A stretch of 64,000 nucleotides of DNA from Owenia fusiformis. Its lineage: Eukaryota; Annelida; Polychaeta; Sabellida; Oweniidae. This document shows, piece after piece, positions 51,601 through 60,894 of this stretch (its first letter is position 1; every line of letters starts with the position of its first letter). The translations under genes and the position numbers were made by a program. The stretch covers positions 27,469,985 through 27,533,984 of the forward strand of contig CAIIXF020000004.1 of the NCBI GenBank assembly GCA_903813345.2, written 5' to 3'. Under the pieces are notes generated by a model that saw only the letters and a program-made list of their open reading frames with translations, ran no database searches and had not been told where the DNA came from.

Positions 51601-54600
51601 ATGTACCCAAAAGTATATCAATACCATAGACAAACCAATCAATATTTTCAGACATTTTTTGCATGGTCTTTTAGATAAAAGATGAATGTTTTTTCTCCTA
51701 TACACAGTTTTTAATTCAGTTTTGCCTTTTTGATACTTTAACCCGTTATCTTTTACACCACATATTCAATGTAATCTCATTTTGTAATGACAGTCTGCAT
51801 CCTTACTACTAATGTTCATCACATTTGATATTTCTGGTAGAATGTTTTGATTTCTGTTCTGATGCTTGGTCTTAAGTTACATTTGCAGATGTATAGCTTT
51901 ATTATACTCAAATGAAAGGCAATTTAAAGTAAATTGAAAATATTGTATCGTTTTTTCTGGTTCGGGCCTCGTAAAATTCAAAATGGCCACCTAATGTGGG
52001 ATTTCTCAATAATTTTCTGATCTCTTAGAAGTACATGTATGTCTATTTTATACTCAAATTGAAGGAATTTTAGAGTAGATCACACTCATAGTATTGTTCT
52101 TCTGATTTGTGCCTCAGAAAATTCAAAATGACTGCCTTAGAGCAGGAATTCACCATTACTTAGCGATATCTTTAAAGTATGATACTACAATGATCTCAAG
52201 TATTTATTGAAGGGAAAAGTAGATGGTAAATATTACATTGTGACTTTACAGATTCATGATTTATATAGTGTTCATACTATTTTTGTTTTTATCAATTTAA
52301 ACATATTGAAAGTTTCTTCTACACTATATTAATAATTTCTGAAAAGGGGATGCGTGTTGAAAACCATTAAAGTTAAAAACCACATATCCCATTTTATTTT
52401 CCCCTGGGGAAAACTTGTGCTATCCATTGTTTTCTGTATAATTTTGGTCATCGAAAAGGATCCGTTACCCCATATACCTAAAGATGCCCCAAAAGGTTTC
52501 ATTGAATATAACATGGAAATAGTTACTTTTATCAATTATGAACACATCCAAAACAAAATTAGGTCATAGGGATTAAAACTAAGGTCATTCAGTGCATTTA
52601 AGTTTGACTATGCAAATCATTCTAAATATCATGTTACGGGTATGTTAGTCTTCACTGATGACATATTGACGATTCAATCAATCAAAATATCAAAATATCA
52701 TGAAGGTAGGACACAAAGGGCAACATATTGAAACACACAAATCATAAAATTATCAAAATTGTAAAAAAAAGTCTTGTATGTAAAGTCTTGTCTACGCGTT
52801 TTCAGGTGAACCATTTGGTAGATCAATTTCAAATTTTTAGGGATGATTCTTATTATGAAAATCTAGATCTGATTAGTTTTTTGGCATTCTGGGTAAATGG
52901 CAAGGCAGCCATTTTGGATTTTCCGTCCTAAAATCTTGCCTGTAAAGTCTTGTCTATGTGTTTTCAGGTGAACCATTTGGTAGATCAATTTCAAATTTTC
53001 AGGGATAATTCCTTGTATTAAAATCTAGAACTGATTAGTTTTTTGGCATTCTGGATAAATGTCAGGGCTGCCATTTTGGATTTTCCGTCCTAAAATCTTG
53101 TCTGTAAAGTCTTGTCTACGCGTTTTCAGGTGAACCGTTTGGTAGATCAATTTCAAATTTTCAGGGATGATTCTTAGTATGAAAATCTAGAACTGATTAG
53201 TTTTTTGGAATTCTGGGTAAATGTCAAGGCAGCCATTTTGGATTTTCCGTCCTAAAATCTTGTCTGTAAAGTCTTTTCTACGTGTTTTCAGGTGAACCAT
53301 TTGGTAGATCAATTTCAAATTTTTAGGGATGATTATTATTATGAAAATCTAGATCTGATTAGTTTTTTGGCATTCTGGGTAAATGTCAAGGCAGTCATTT
53401 TGGATTTTTCCGTCCTAAAATCTTGTCTGTAAAGTCTTGTTTACGTGTTTTCTGGTTTACTCTTTGACGGATCAATTTCAAATTTTCAGGGATGATTCTT
53501 AGTATGAAGATCTAGAGCTGACTAATTTTTTGGCATTCTGGGTAAATTTTTGCATTTTCCATCCCAAAATTGTAACGGTAAAGTCTTGTCTACTCATTTC
53601 AGGATAACCATTTGACGGGATCACCCATTGGTGGTGACATATTGTACACATTTGTGTTCTTGTCTCCAGTATGAATTCTACAATGATCATTAAGATGAGA
53701 CTTTTGGCGAAATGTTTTAGAGCAAACATCACACTTGAAATTCTTTTCTCCAGTATGAATTTTATAATGCCTGTTAAGATTAGTCTTCTGCATAAATGTT
53801 TTTGAACCAACTTCACATTTGAAATTCTTTTCTCCAATGTGAATTTTGTAGTGTACATTAAGATGAGACTTTCACACAAATGTTTTTGAACAAATATCTC
53901 ATTTGAAGTTTTCTCCAGTATGATATCTATAATGCACATTAAGATTAGAATTTCCTGTAAATGTTTTACAACAAACATCACACTTGAAGTTCTTTTCTCC
54001 AGTATGAATTTTATAATGTACCTTAAGATGCGACTTTTGCACAAATGTTTTGGAACATGTATTACACTTGTGGTTCTTTTCTCCAGTATGAGTTTTATAA
54101 TGTACCTTAAGATAAGACTTCTGGGCAAATGTTTTAGAACAAATGTTACACTTGTGATTCTTTTCTCCAGTATGAATTTTATAATGTACCTTAAGATAAG
54201 ACTTCTGCGCAAATGTTTTAGAACAAATGTTACACTTGTGGTTCTTTTCTCCATTATGAATTCTATAATGTACCTTGAGAGAAGACTTTTGCACAAATGT
54301 TTTGGAACATTTCCACGAGGAAAAAAACAAAATACAAAATGAACAATATCAAACATTTGAATAAAATAGAGAGTTTCTGGGATGGAAAATCCAAAATGGC
54401 CACCTTAGCATTTTCCCCGAATGCCCCAAAACTAACCAATTCTAAACTTTCAAAGTTAGAAACGCTTTCATATCATGTCATATCATATCATATCATATAC
54501 ATACATTTATCGTATGCAAAGTTGAGTTTTAGGGAGATAAGTTGGTAAGATATATCCCGTATCCTGATTTTGAGGTTTCCATATCCAGAACCTCCATATC

Positions 54601-56706
54601 TCCCGCCATATCTCCCGCTTCAGTGCATATCTTCCCGCTTCCGGTAATTTCACTGAAAACTCTACTTGGTATAGGATAAAGCAGTTATGTACGGTCGGTT
54701 TGGATATTGGGTTCATCCCTCGTGAGATGTGCACATCTACCTTCGGTCCCTACGGTCCCTCAGGTAGATATGCATATCTCCCTCTGGATAAACCCCATAT
54801 CCAAAACCTCCCAGTACATAACCCTTATGTATATCATGTACATGTGTTTGTCAATGTTTTCCAGTCTATTTTACAGATGGTACCTACCCTACTGCCAAAT
54901 GTCATATCATATATCATGTACATGTGTTTGTAAATATTTTCCAGGCATATTTCACAGATGGTACCTACCCAGATGCCAAATGTCTTTTGGACATTGCTGG
55001 TAAAGTAGGACTGGATAAGAATGCTGTTAAAGATTTGTTAAAATATGAAGGCAAAGTTGAGGAGGCGCGTCAGAAGGCACGTTATTGGGCACAGCAGGCT
55101 GTCTCAGGTGAGAGCAGGAATAGTTTAATTACAAGTATAGGAAGACCTCAGGTCACCTCATAATGGGTCGCCAAGGGTCACTCTATCCTTCAAGGGCCTT
55201 AAAACTCCAAATACCTAGATATTGACCTTTGACCTTGGAATGACCTTGACCTCAGGTCAGCTAATCATGGTTCGCTTAGAGTAATAGCAGCCCCCAAGGT
55301 CTTTAAAACATCAAATACAAATATTGACAGATATTGACATTTGACCTTGGAATGACCTTGACACATTAAGTTGACCTTTACCTCAGGTCATTTAATCATG
55401 GGTCATCAAGGGTCACCGCACAGACCAAGGGTCTTAAAAAGCCAAATACCTAGACATTGGCCTTCGACCTTGAGATAACCTTGACCAATGAACATTGACC
55501 TGGACCACGGGTCACCTTATTATGGGCACAGACAAAGGGTCTTAAAAAGCCAAATACTTAGATATTGACCTTGGAATGACATTGACCTCTGACCTTTGTA
55601 TAATGCCCACCAACAACACTTAGTAAGTTGACCAAATATGAGGCCCCAAGGTCAAATGGGTTTTGGTAAAAAGGCGTTGGGGGTGTTATTGATATGGAAT
55701 TAAATATTTCACACATTGATTAGACTGGACGAACATTCTGAAAAATTGCTGAAAGTAAGGGTCATGGGGTCATTTAAAGCTTCCCAATCTATCAATTTCT
55801 GTTTTCTCTGTTTATAGAATGAATGGATCCTTCCACCCCTACAAAAATAATACAAGAGCCCACCTGGGTCACCTGCCTGCAAAATACAGAATGCTGATAT
55901 ATCATAAATATTGTTTGGTTTTCACATCTCAAATTGTGTTCGTACTTCAATTTCCTCACTTGAATGAACGTTATACTTCCAAAATACATGTTAACGTACA
56001 CCCACACCTTTTTACCCAAACCATTTTAAGCACCCTGTAGACCCCACACCCAATGCCTTTTTACCCAAACCCAGGTCAAACTGTCCAGGAGGAGATGTCC
56101 AGACAGACAGAGAGAGATACCAGGCAAGGTGTGTCCAATTCCAGCCAATCTGAACAGAGTATTCAAATAATGAACAGTGTGTGAAATATCAATAACGCAT
56201 TTGTTGAGTACAGTTGCTATGCAATTGAGATTGAAATTGAGTTGTTCAATACTTGACCTTTGCAAAAAGTTTCATTGAAAATATGTTCTTTTAGTGATTT
56301 TGTATCTTTTAGGTGATTTTATAGAAAATATTTCGCAATGTGGGAAAAGAATTTAAGCCCAAGACTCAATGCATTGTGGCTGCTTCATTCCACTCAGATG
56401 TTGTTTCCTTTAAGCTTTGCATTCCTTGCGGGGTCATGCAAAGATTTGGAATTTTGGAATGGTTCAGCACACAACGGACTGAGTCCAAGGCTTAAATCCT
56501 TAAACATTGATCGCATTTTCAGTACATTTACACTGTGTATTTATTTCCAAAAGTAATCATTATGCCATTCAATTTATTTTCCAGGAGTGCCATGTTTCTT
56601 CATGAATGGTGTGCGTACCTTCTCTGGAGCTCAGGACCCCGATGCATTCGTCAACATGTTTAAGAAAGTAGCGGAGAAATATCCTGCCAAATCTGAAGCT
56701 GTTTAA
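45639..56706 (+). CDS. DsbA/FrnE-family thiol oxidoreductase selenoprotein (TGA = Sec17)
   Basis: Exons 45639-45844, 47028-47190, 54945-55107 and 56585-56706 total 654 nt = 217 aa plus TAA, all with GT/AG borders and matching phases. The product has the thioredoxin-fold DsbA domain of the FrnE/2-hydroxychromene isomerase-like group: N-terminal strand LLNITIVSDVM, redox motif U17-P-W-C20 followed by WVGKRKLESAM, VRWEPFLLRPQMPPEG, the helical insertion with GRYPNTLQAH, AYFTDG, and the cis-Pro loop GVPCFF (Pro180). Normal family members have CPWC; here the first Cys codon is TGA (45687-45689). Start 45639 is chosen because it gives the full beta-strand before the motif and the expected family length; the next ATG (45729) would lose the active site. 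A SECIS-like element follows at 57052-57134. No signal peptide is seen, so it is probably cytosolic. The zinc-finger gene lies antisense in intron 2. Confidence 0.9.
45687..45689 (+). other. In-frame TGA read as selenocysteine
   Basis: The codon sits at the first redox position of the CxxC motif (U-P-W-C), exactly where selenoproteins carry Sec. Coding similarity to the family continues on both sides in the same frame (SDVM before, PWCWVGKRKLE after). The TGA is 155 nt upstream of the first exon junction, so unread transcripts would be open to nonsense-mediated decay. Confidence 0.85.
46200..46770. repeat. Intronic direct and inverted repeats (ATGACCGTGACAATGTA family)
   Basis: In intron 1 of the selenoprotein gene, tgaccgtgacaatgt recurs four to five times at 46230-46400. 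The inverse (cattgtcacggttata, cacgataacact) recurs at 46600-46760. The two halves could pair in RNA. The interval also resembles nothing coding. Confidence 0.6.
47820..47900. repeat. ACAAT-type microsatellite
   Basis: Runs of acaatacaat and close variants (acaaaacaat) at about 47830-47895, in intron 2 of the selenoprotein gene. Confidence 0.6.
48149..50077 (-). CDS. C2H2 zinc-finger protein, 21 tandem fingers, intronless
   Basis: 642 aa, probably a nuclear DNA-binding protein. An Asn/Asp/Gly/Val-rich N-terminus with 7-residue repeats (GVLNNAN, GVMNNDG, GVINDDG) precedes 21 fingers spaced 28 residues apart, each C-x2-C-x12-H-x3-H. Twenty are canonical; the last has Arg in place of its first Cys (FKRNNCSKTF). 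Linkers are TGEKNFKC rather than the usual TGEKP, in nearly every finger, a sign of recent internal duplication or gene conversion. Contact positions differ between fingers (QKSHLNV, RKSNLNV, QKSYLDR), so DNA specificity may vary. No KRAB, SCAN or BTB domain. It lies antisense in intron 2 of the selenoprotein gene. ATG 50077 is the first in frame; ATG 50065 is an alternative. Confidence 0.93.
   Translation of the reverse strand: MENTMDHDTCSKVNNVDGVLNNANGVMNNDGGVINDDGVISSGVQRLANGQKGEHICDICHKVYRFKSVLAEHYKIHTGEKNFKCNVCSKRYGKKSSLNEHYRIHTGEKNFKCDVCTKKFTQRSKLNTHYRIHTGEKNFKCDVCSKTFTQKSALNSHYRIHTGEKNFKCNICSKTFAQKSHLNVHYRIHTGERNFKCDVCSKTFTQKSTLNDHYRTHTGEKNFKCNICSKTFARKSNLNVHHRYHTGENNLKCSICSKIFVTQSHLNKHYKIHTGEKNFKCDVCSKTFMQMASLNSHYKIHTGEKNFKCDVCTKTFRHKSHLNEHCRIHTGEKNFKCDVCSETFRHKHHLNGHYRIHTGEKNFKCDVCFKTFAQKSYLTKHSKIHTEEMNFECDVCFKLFRRKSSLNLHYKIHTGEKNFKCDICFKTFARNYDRNRHYRIHTGEKNFKCDVCSKAFGQRSSLNHHYRSHTGEKNFKCNACSKAFAQNSELTRHFHIHTGERNFKCDVCSKTFVQKSYLDRHYKFHTGAKNFKCHDCSKTFVQKSSLHDHYKIHTGEKNFKCDVCSKMFTQKVTLNTHYRIHTGEKNFQCDVCLKTFTQKSSLNSHYRIHTGKKNFKRNNCSKTFARKPALTEHLKVHTEERA
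50619..51399. mobile_element. MITE with CCGTATTCTCTGTAATTA ends and TA target duplication
   Basis: The left end CCGTATTCTCTGTAATTACC is inverted at 51377-51399, with TA on both sides (617-618 and 400-401 of the respective kilobases), as for Tc1/mariner-type or similar elements. 781 bp. No transposase. An internal copy of the end (accgtattctctccaataac) occurs at about 51199. A diverged relative is at 28430-29060. Confidence 0.75.
52767..53640. repeat. Tandem repeat, 162-bp unit, about 5.5 copies
   Basis: The phrase taaagtcttgtctacgcgtt starts copies near 52781, 52943, 53105, 53267 and 53430, with a last shortened copy near 53579. Each has gtgaaccatttggtagatca and gccattttggattttccgtc. It runs straight up to the degenerate zinc-finger fragment. 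It lies in intron 2 of the selenoprotein gene. The 51.6-52.7 kb stretch before it is unremarkable AT-rich DNA with a few similar 'aaaatggc' phrases. Confidence 0.85.
53655..54312 (-). pseudogene. C2H2 zinc-finger pseudogene fragment
   Basis: About eight fingers of the same TGEKNFKC/TGEKNHKC style as the 48.1-50.1 kb gene. The copy begins mid-finger (KCSKTFVQKSS) and has two in-frame TGA codons nine codons apart (53899-53901 in place of the first Cys; 53872-53874 in place of a Gln). One finger has Gly instead of its second Cys (CEVGSKTF). There is no start codon or leader. Fingers upstream of the stops remain intact. It is best read as a truncated, decaying duplicate. Sec is not suggested here, because neither TGA lies in a redox motif and the copy is otherwise degenerating. 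Confidence 0.85.
54826..54908 (+). repeat. Decoy duplicate of the selenoprotein exon-3 acceptor
   Basis: The block atatcatgtacatgtgtttg ... ttttccag plus about 40 bp of exon 3 (acagatggtacctaccc) occurs 80 bp upstream of the real copy (acceptor 54941-54944). The decoy exon start is one base shorter, so splicing to it would shift the frame. Confidence 0.8.
55129..55620. repeat. TGACCT-rich tandem repeat with DR1-like sites
   Basis: Roughly five imperfect units of about 90-110 bp (caaatacctagatattgacc, ttggaatgaccttgac, aggtca). A perfect TGACCTTTGACCT, the DR1 nuclear-receptor consensus in reverse, occurs at 55223-55235 and variants recur. It lies in the last intron of the selenoprotein gene. 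Such text is also known as ordinary repeat in marine invertebrate genomes, so function is unproven. Confidence 0.65.
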
Positions 56707-56874
56707 TGTGATACTTGATTACCATTATGTTAAATATATAATAACAATATGACTTTATTGTCATGAAAAACAATTCCAGAATAATATAGACACAATGGCA
56801 ATATATAGTGGTGATTAACGATAGGAGATGTTACCAAGTTAACTACTTGAACTATGTTATAGTAAACCTATTAC

Positions 56875-56944
56875 AGAGTGACCAAAAACAATTGAAAAAT
56901 ATTTAAATAACGGGTAGGGTTCTGCTTTTTTGGGTCACCCTGTA
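56875..56944. mobile_element. 70-bp inverted-repeat element in the selenoprotein 3' UTR
   Basis: ACAGAGTGACCAAAAA at the left end is inverted as TTTTTGGGTCACCCTGT at the right. It lies between the stop codon and the SECIS. A single-ended relative (acagggtgaccaaaaatga) occurs at about 47413. Confidence 0.6.
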
Positions 56945-57051
56945 TTATTAAAACAATTATAAAAGACACAAATACCCAAGAGGGAGAAGTTAATGTAGCA
57001 GTGAAAATGAATCTTGTATTGAGAATATTGGACTAATCATTCATATACTTT

Positions 57052-57134
57052 ATGTTGTTAAAGGACCAATGAAGGCAAGATTTAAAACTAATTTAGCAGC
57101 ATATCTAGCCAGATAATTTCAGCCTTTATAACAT
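57052..57134 (+). promoter_or_regulatory. SECIS element (selenocysteine insertion signal), form-2-like
   Basis: Helix I: ATGTTGTTAAAGG (57052-57064) pairs with CCTTTATAACAT (57123-57134), with one bulge and one G-U. Internal loop: ACC.. on the 5' side and AATTTCAG on the 3' side. Non-Watson-Crick quartet: ATGAA (57069-57073) opposite AGAT (57111-57114), giving U-U, G-A, A-G, A-A. Helix II: GGCAAGATTT (57074-57083) with ATATCTAGCC (57101-57110), two mismatches. Apical AAAA (57084-57087) begins 11 nt after TGA, the standard distance, followed by a small CTA/TAG stem. It is 346 nt past the TAA at 56704-56706. All conserved SECIS landmarks are present. Confidence 0.85.
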
Positions 57135-57440
57135 TAGTATATCTTTGGTAATTTCAATGTTGGAGACTTCATTCTGAAGAGAGCAAAAATTCTGCTAATT
57201 TTGGTTTAAAGGCCCTATGAAAAGTTTAAAAATATCTATTAATTCAAATTTTATTTGTAATTTACACTGAAAATTTATTTTAAAAAAATCTTTGTTTTTG
57301 ACTATTTTAATTCAAATACTTTTTTAAAATATTTTTTTTCTACAAATTTTTAATTTGCTCTTTGCTAGCACAATGACAATAGTTTCAGTGTGATTATATA
57401 TTTACATTTAGAATTTATTATGTTCACAAATCTTTCCTTA

Positions 57441-58051
57441 GCTTGTATTCGCTAGAACCGTCCGCCGACTGACGATGACATAATAACCGGTATTTATGAA
57501 TAAATTAAACCGTCATTTTGATGCTGAAATAACGATCAGAGCAAGTTAACTGACGGTGGTCACGTGATGGTCACGTGATATTTTTATGCCACTATCACGT
57601 GATTACATGTCTTACATGCAAAATGGCGAATAAAAGAAAACTAGTGGTGCTTTTACTCGAGGAAATAGCAGAAAGTTCGGAGAGTTCAGGTGAATCCGAG
57701 GATTCTTCGGACAGTGAAGATGAAGAGGTCATGCTACTGAGCATATTGAGGAGGGACATTCCAAAAATACTGTCGTTCTGCGACACAGTTGAGGAGTTTG
57801 ACAACCTTTGCTTATGCGCATGCGCGTAATGTACTTCCGCTAGCTGAAATACCGAACACATCGAAAGTCGTTGTCAGTTGTCACTTAAGTAAACACATCA
57901 AAGCGTTATTTAGGTCAGCGACCGGGTCTTAGCCGATAGATAGCGACTGTCGATATGCACAGCAGGTCCTTTTCATCTTTTAATGGATTGGCCATAAAAT
58001 AACAATTAAATCGCCAGTCGCCCTCCGTTATTTGTACTAGCGAATACAAGC
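57441..58051 (+). mobile_element. Short PIF/Harbinger-like element with 15-bp TIRs and TTA duplication
   Basis: GCTTGTATTCGCTAG at 57441 is inverted at 58037-58051, and TTA flanks both ends, the target choice of PIF/Harbinger. Inside is a short ORF (57623-57829 from MANKRKLVVLLLEEIAES, or 57575 with more N-terminal residues) with a Ser/Glu-rich stretch, then LLSILRRDIPKILSF. It could be the remains of a transposase start, but I do not recognise a domain. Three TCACGTGA E-box palindromes occur at 57558-57603. The AATAAA at 57499-57504, the first after the SECIS, lies in this element. Confidence 0.7.
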
Positions 58052-58850
58052 TTAGTTCTTGTTTGTATTTTGAATATAAATGTAAGAGAATAAGGATGTA
58101 ATTAATAAAGATTTATTATAAGTACAAATATTTTGAGTACAATAGAAAATATATTATGAGTAAAGGTAATATATTTACAGTACAAAGGCATATTCATCAT
58201 GTAACAGTATAATATGCACAAAAATACTTTATTGGTATAAAATCATTATATTTACTGATATTTGTTGTGATAATTAATTATATTTATGATAATAAATGTA
58301 ATTGTCAATAGTTTATCTAATTGTTCTTATGTGCTATATTTACTTTTCCATTTAAACAAACTGTTCTCATCAAATGCTCATTTCTAATGTATTGATTTAA
58401 CATTTACAATATACAAATCACAAGATAAAACATGTAAGTAATGTAGCCATATCCATACACTTCCAAGAAAATAGGTAGGAAGATGTTAAACTAAAATCAT
58501 GCCAATAGCTTAGAAAAGGTAGAATTTTGCAAAAATTCTCTTGAAGACCTCGCTGCACTTTTCAACAAACAAAATTTAACAGACAGGCAGGGCATTTTTA
58601 CATTTGGATGATTTCATTCAGTTTTTAGATGGCTGTTTTGAAAATGTAGGTTGAAAAATCTGTCCGTCTGTTTGTCTGTCCATTCGTGTGTCAGGGCAAT
58701 AACTCAAATACCGCTAAACGATAATTCAAATCTGCTGGAGAAGAAATTTTCAATATGGCAATTCAATTCAAAATTGCCACTATTTTTTGTAAAAAAGTAA
58801 TCTTAGATAACTCAAATATTAGTTGACCAATTTAGTTTTATTTTCGAAAT
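58052..58850. other. AT-rich spacer, no gene seen
   Basis: The stretch at about 58640-58720 holds the gtccgtctgtttgtctgtcc repeat related to the GGAC repeat at 41.1 kb. Nothing else is recognised. Confidence 0.4.
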
Positions 58851-58854
58851 TGCT

Positions 58855-59690
58855 GGCATCATGTATCACACTATCTGCATTATTTATTACACCATCAGCA
58901 TCACACTATCGGCATTATTTATTACACCATTGGGATCACACTACCAGCATTATTCATGATATTATCAGCATCATGTATCACACTTTCAGCATTATTCATG
59001 GCACCGTCAGCATCATGCATCACACTATTTGCATTATTAATTACACCTTTGGCATCATGTATGACACTATCAGCATTTTTCATGACATTATCTGCATCAT
59101 GTGTCACACTATCGGCATTATTCATTACAGCAATGTGTATCACACATTCGGTATTATTTATTACACCATTGGTATCATGTTTCACACCATCAGCATTATT
59201 CATGGCACCGTCAGCATCATGCATCACACTATCGGCATTATTTATTACACCATCGGCAAAATGTATCACACCATCATCATTTATTACACCATTGGCATCA
59301 TGTTTCACACCATCAGCATTATTCATGACACCATCAGCATCATGTGTCACACTATCGGCATTATTTATTACACCACCAGCATCATTCATGACACTCATAG
59401 CATCATGTATCACACTATTGGCATTATTTATTACACCATTGGCATCAAGTGTCTCACTATTGGCATTATTTATTACACGATTGGCATCACATATTGCACT
59501 ACCAGCATTATTCATGACACCATTAGCATCACACTATTGGCATTATTTATTACACCATTGGGATCATGTATCACACTATCAGCATTATTCATGACACCGT
59601 CAGCATCATGTGTCACATTTTTGGCATTATTTATTACACCATCGGCATTATTTATTACACCATCGGTACTAAGCAAATATTTCATTCTAT
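58855..59690 (-). repeat. 21-bp minisatellite related to the zinc-finger leader
   Basis: About 40 imperfect 21-bp units alternate as attattcatgacaccatcagc and atcatgtatcacactatcgg. The unit is a multiple of three and mostly free of stops, so several frames stay open on both strands (312 codons plus, 197 codons minus). On the minus strand it reads 7-residue repeats such as GVINNAD and SVMHDAD, similar to the N-terminus of the zinc-finger protein at 50.0 kb (GVLNNAN, GVMNNDG). Short further copies lie at 60000-60060. No start, domain or splice context supports a gene here. Confidence 0.85.
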
Positions 59691-60645
59691 GGAGGGCAAT
59701 ACCTGTTCATCTTTCAATGATTTTTGCGGTATGTATTGCCCGCAGCCCGTATCATTGCTAGACATTCCCTATGATCATTTATTTTTATCAATTAATATAT
59801 CATTAATCCATAAGTGAACATAATTACGTACAAGTATCATTGAATGGTACACTTTATTTTCGTCCAGTGTAGTTGTCAGAATTCCCGGGCGGGCAATACG
59901 CCGGGCAATACGTCTTTTATTATCCTAAAATTGAGGGAGCTGTGAAATACGTTATGGTATTTTTGATCACATGGTACTGACTCGACCAATCAAATCACAC
60001 AATTACACCATCATCATCATACCATTTGCATTATTTATTACACCATCAGCATTATTTTTAATTTACACTTCTGTAGGCTGAAATAAATAGGCATGCCCAT
60101 ACATTTTAAGAGAATATATCTGACAAAGAAGATGTTAAGCCAAACGTTTCCCTGATAGCTCTGAAAATTGTGTTATTTTTCTCTCTATAAGCCTTGTTGC
60201 CACTTTAAACAGTATTGATCCATTTCATAGATAATTATATGTACAGATTTTTCTGTTCATTAAACAGTTAATAATATTTACATTCCAATGTTTTTTAAGT
60301 TAATACTATATAAATGAAATTGAGATCACAAATTCAGTATCTCTTGCAATATATTTACATGTAATCTACCATTTATTTATCCCCATCTACAGATAAGTAA
60401 AAGTTGTTTATCTGACCGAAAAAAGTGATCTGATATCCAGGTGTTCTGATGTACATAAGATACTGTAAATCCGAAATGTAGATAATGCAAATGACACTGA
60501 GTTTTACATTGGTGCTGTTATTCCTTTTCACGAAATAAGTAGTAGTTCAATGTTCATTTCTTCATTATAAACCTATTGAGTTCATTCATGGTAAACTGTC
60601 TGGTTTAATTAAAACACCATATCTGATTATTTTTTTAGTGAAAAT

Positions 60646-60894
60646 TTATTTACAAGATATTGAATTTCCACCATTGTGTTTATATTGATCTGATTGATTA
60701 TGAGACCTACAGTTGTGAACAATTGGTACTTTGTAAATTTTGCTGTTCCATGTCAAAGGTAATATTGTAGTCCGTGGATGAACTTTGAGGCAGCTGATCT
60801 CCTCATTTCCTGGTATATGTATGATTGTTTCTGTTGTGGTTAACACCTGCAATTTCATGTTATTGTTGGAACATGTGTATCCTTCATCAAACAC
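60646..60894 (-). CDS. Last exon of an unidentified minus-strand gene
   Basis: A good acceptor (tatatttccag) precedes an open frame of 82 codons beginning VFDEGYTCSNNNMKLQV and ending SISCK, stop TAA. The stop overlaps a poly(A) signal (AATAAA as TTTATT, 60645-60650). Four cysteines and no membrane segment are seen. Earlier exons would lie to the right, but I could not find them. I do not recognise the family. Codon reading is smooth, and the frame is longer than its neighbours. Confidence 0.4.
   Translation of the reverse strand: MFDEGYTCSNNNMKLQVLTTTETIIHIPGNEEISCLKVHPRTTILPLTWNSKIYKVPIVHNCRSHNQSDQYKHNGGNSISCK

Noticed and set aside
53872-53901. Two TGA codons in the zinc-finger fragment as possible selenocysteine
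   Set aside because: One replaces a zinc ligand and one a glutamine; neither is in a redox motif. The fragment also has a lost ligand Cys and no start. Ordinary decay.
58823-59761. Long ORFs (312 codons plus, 212 codons plus, 197 codons minus) as genes
   Set aside because: All arise from a 21-bp stop-poor minisatellite open in several frames on both strands.
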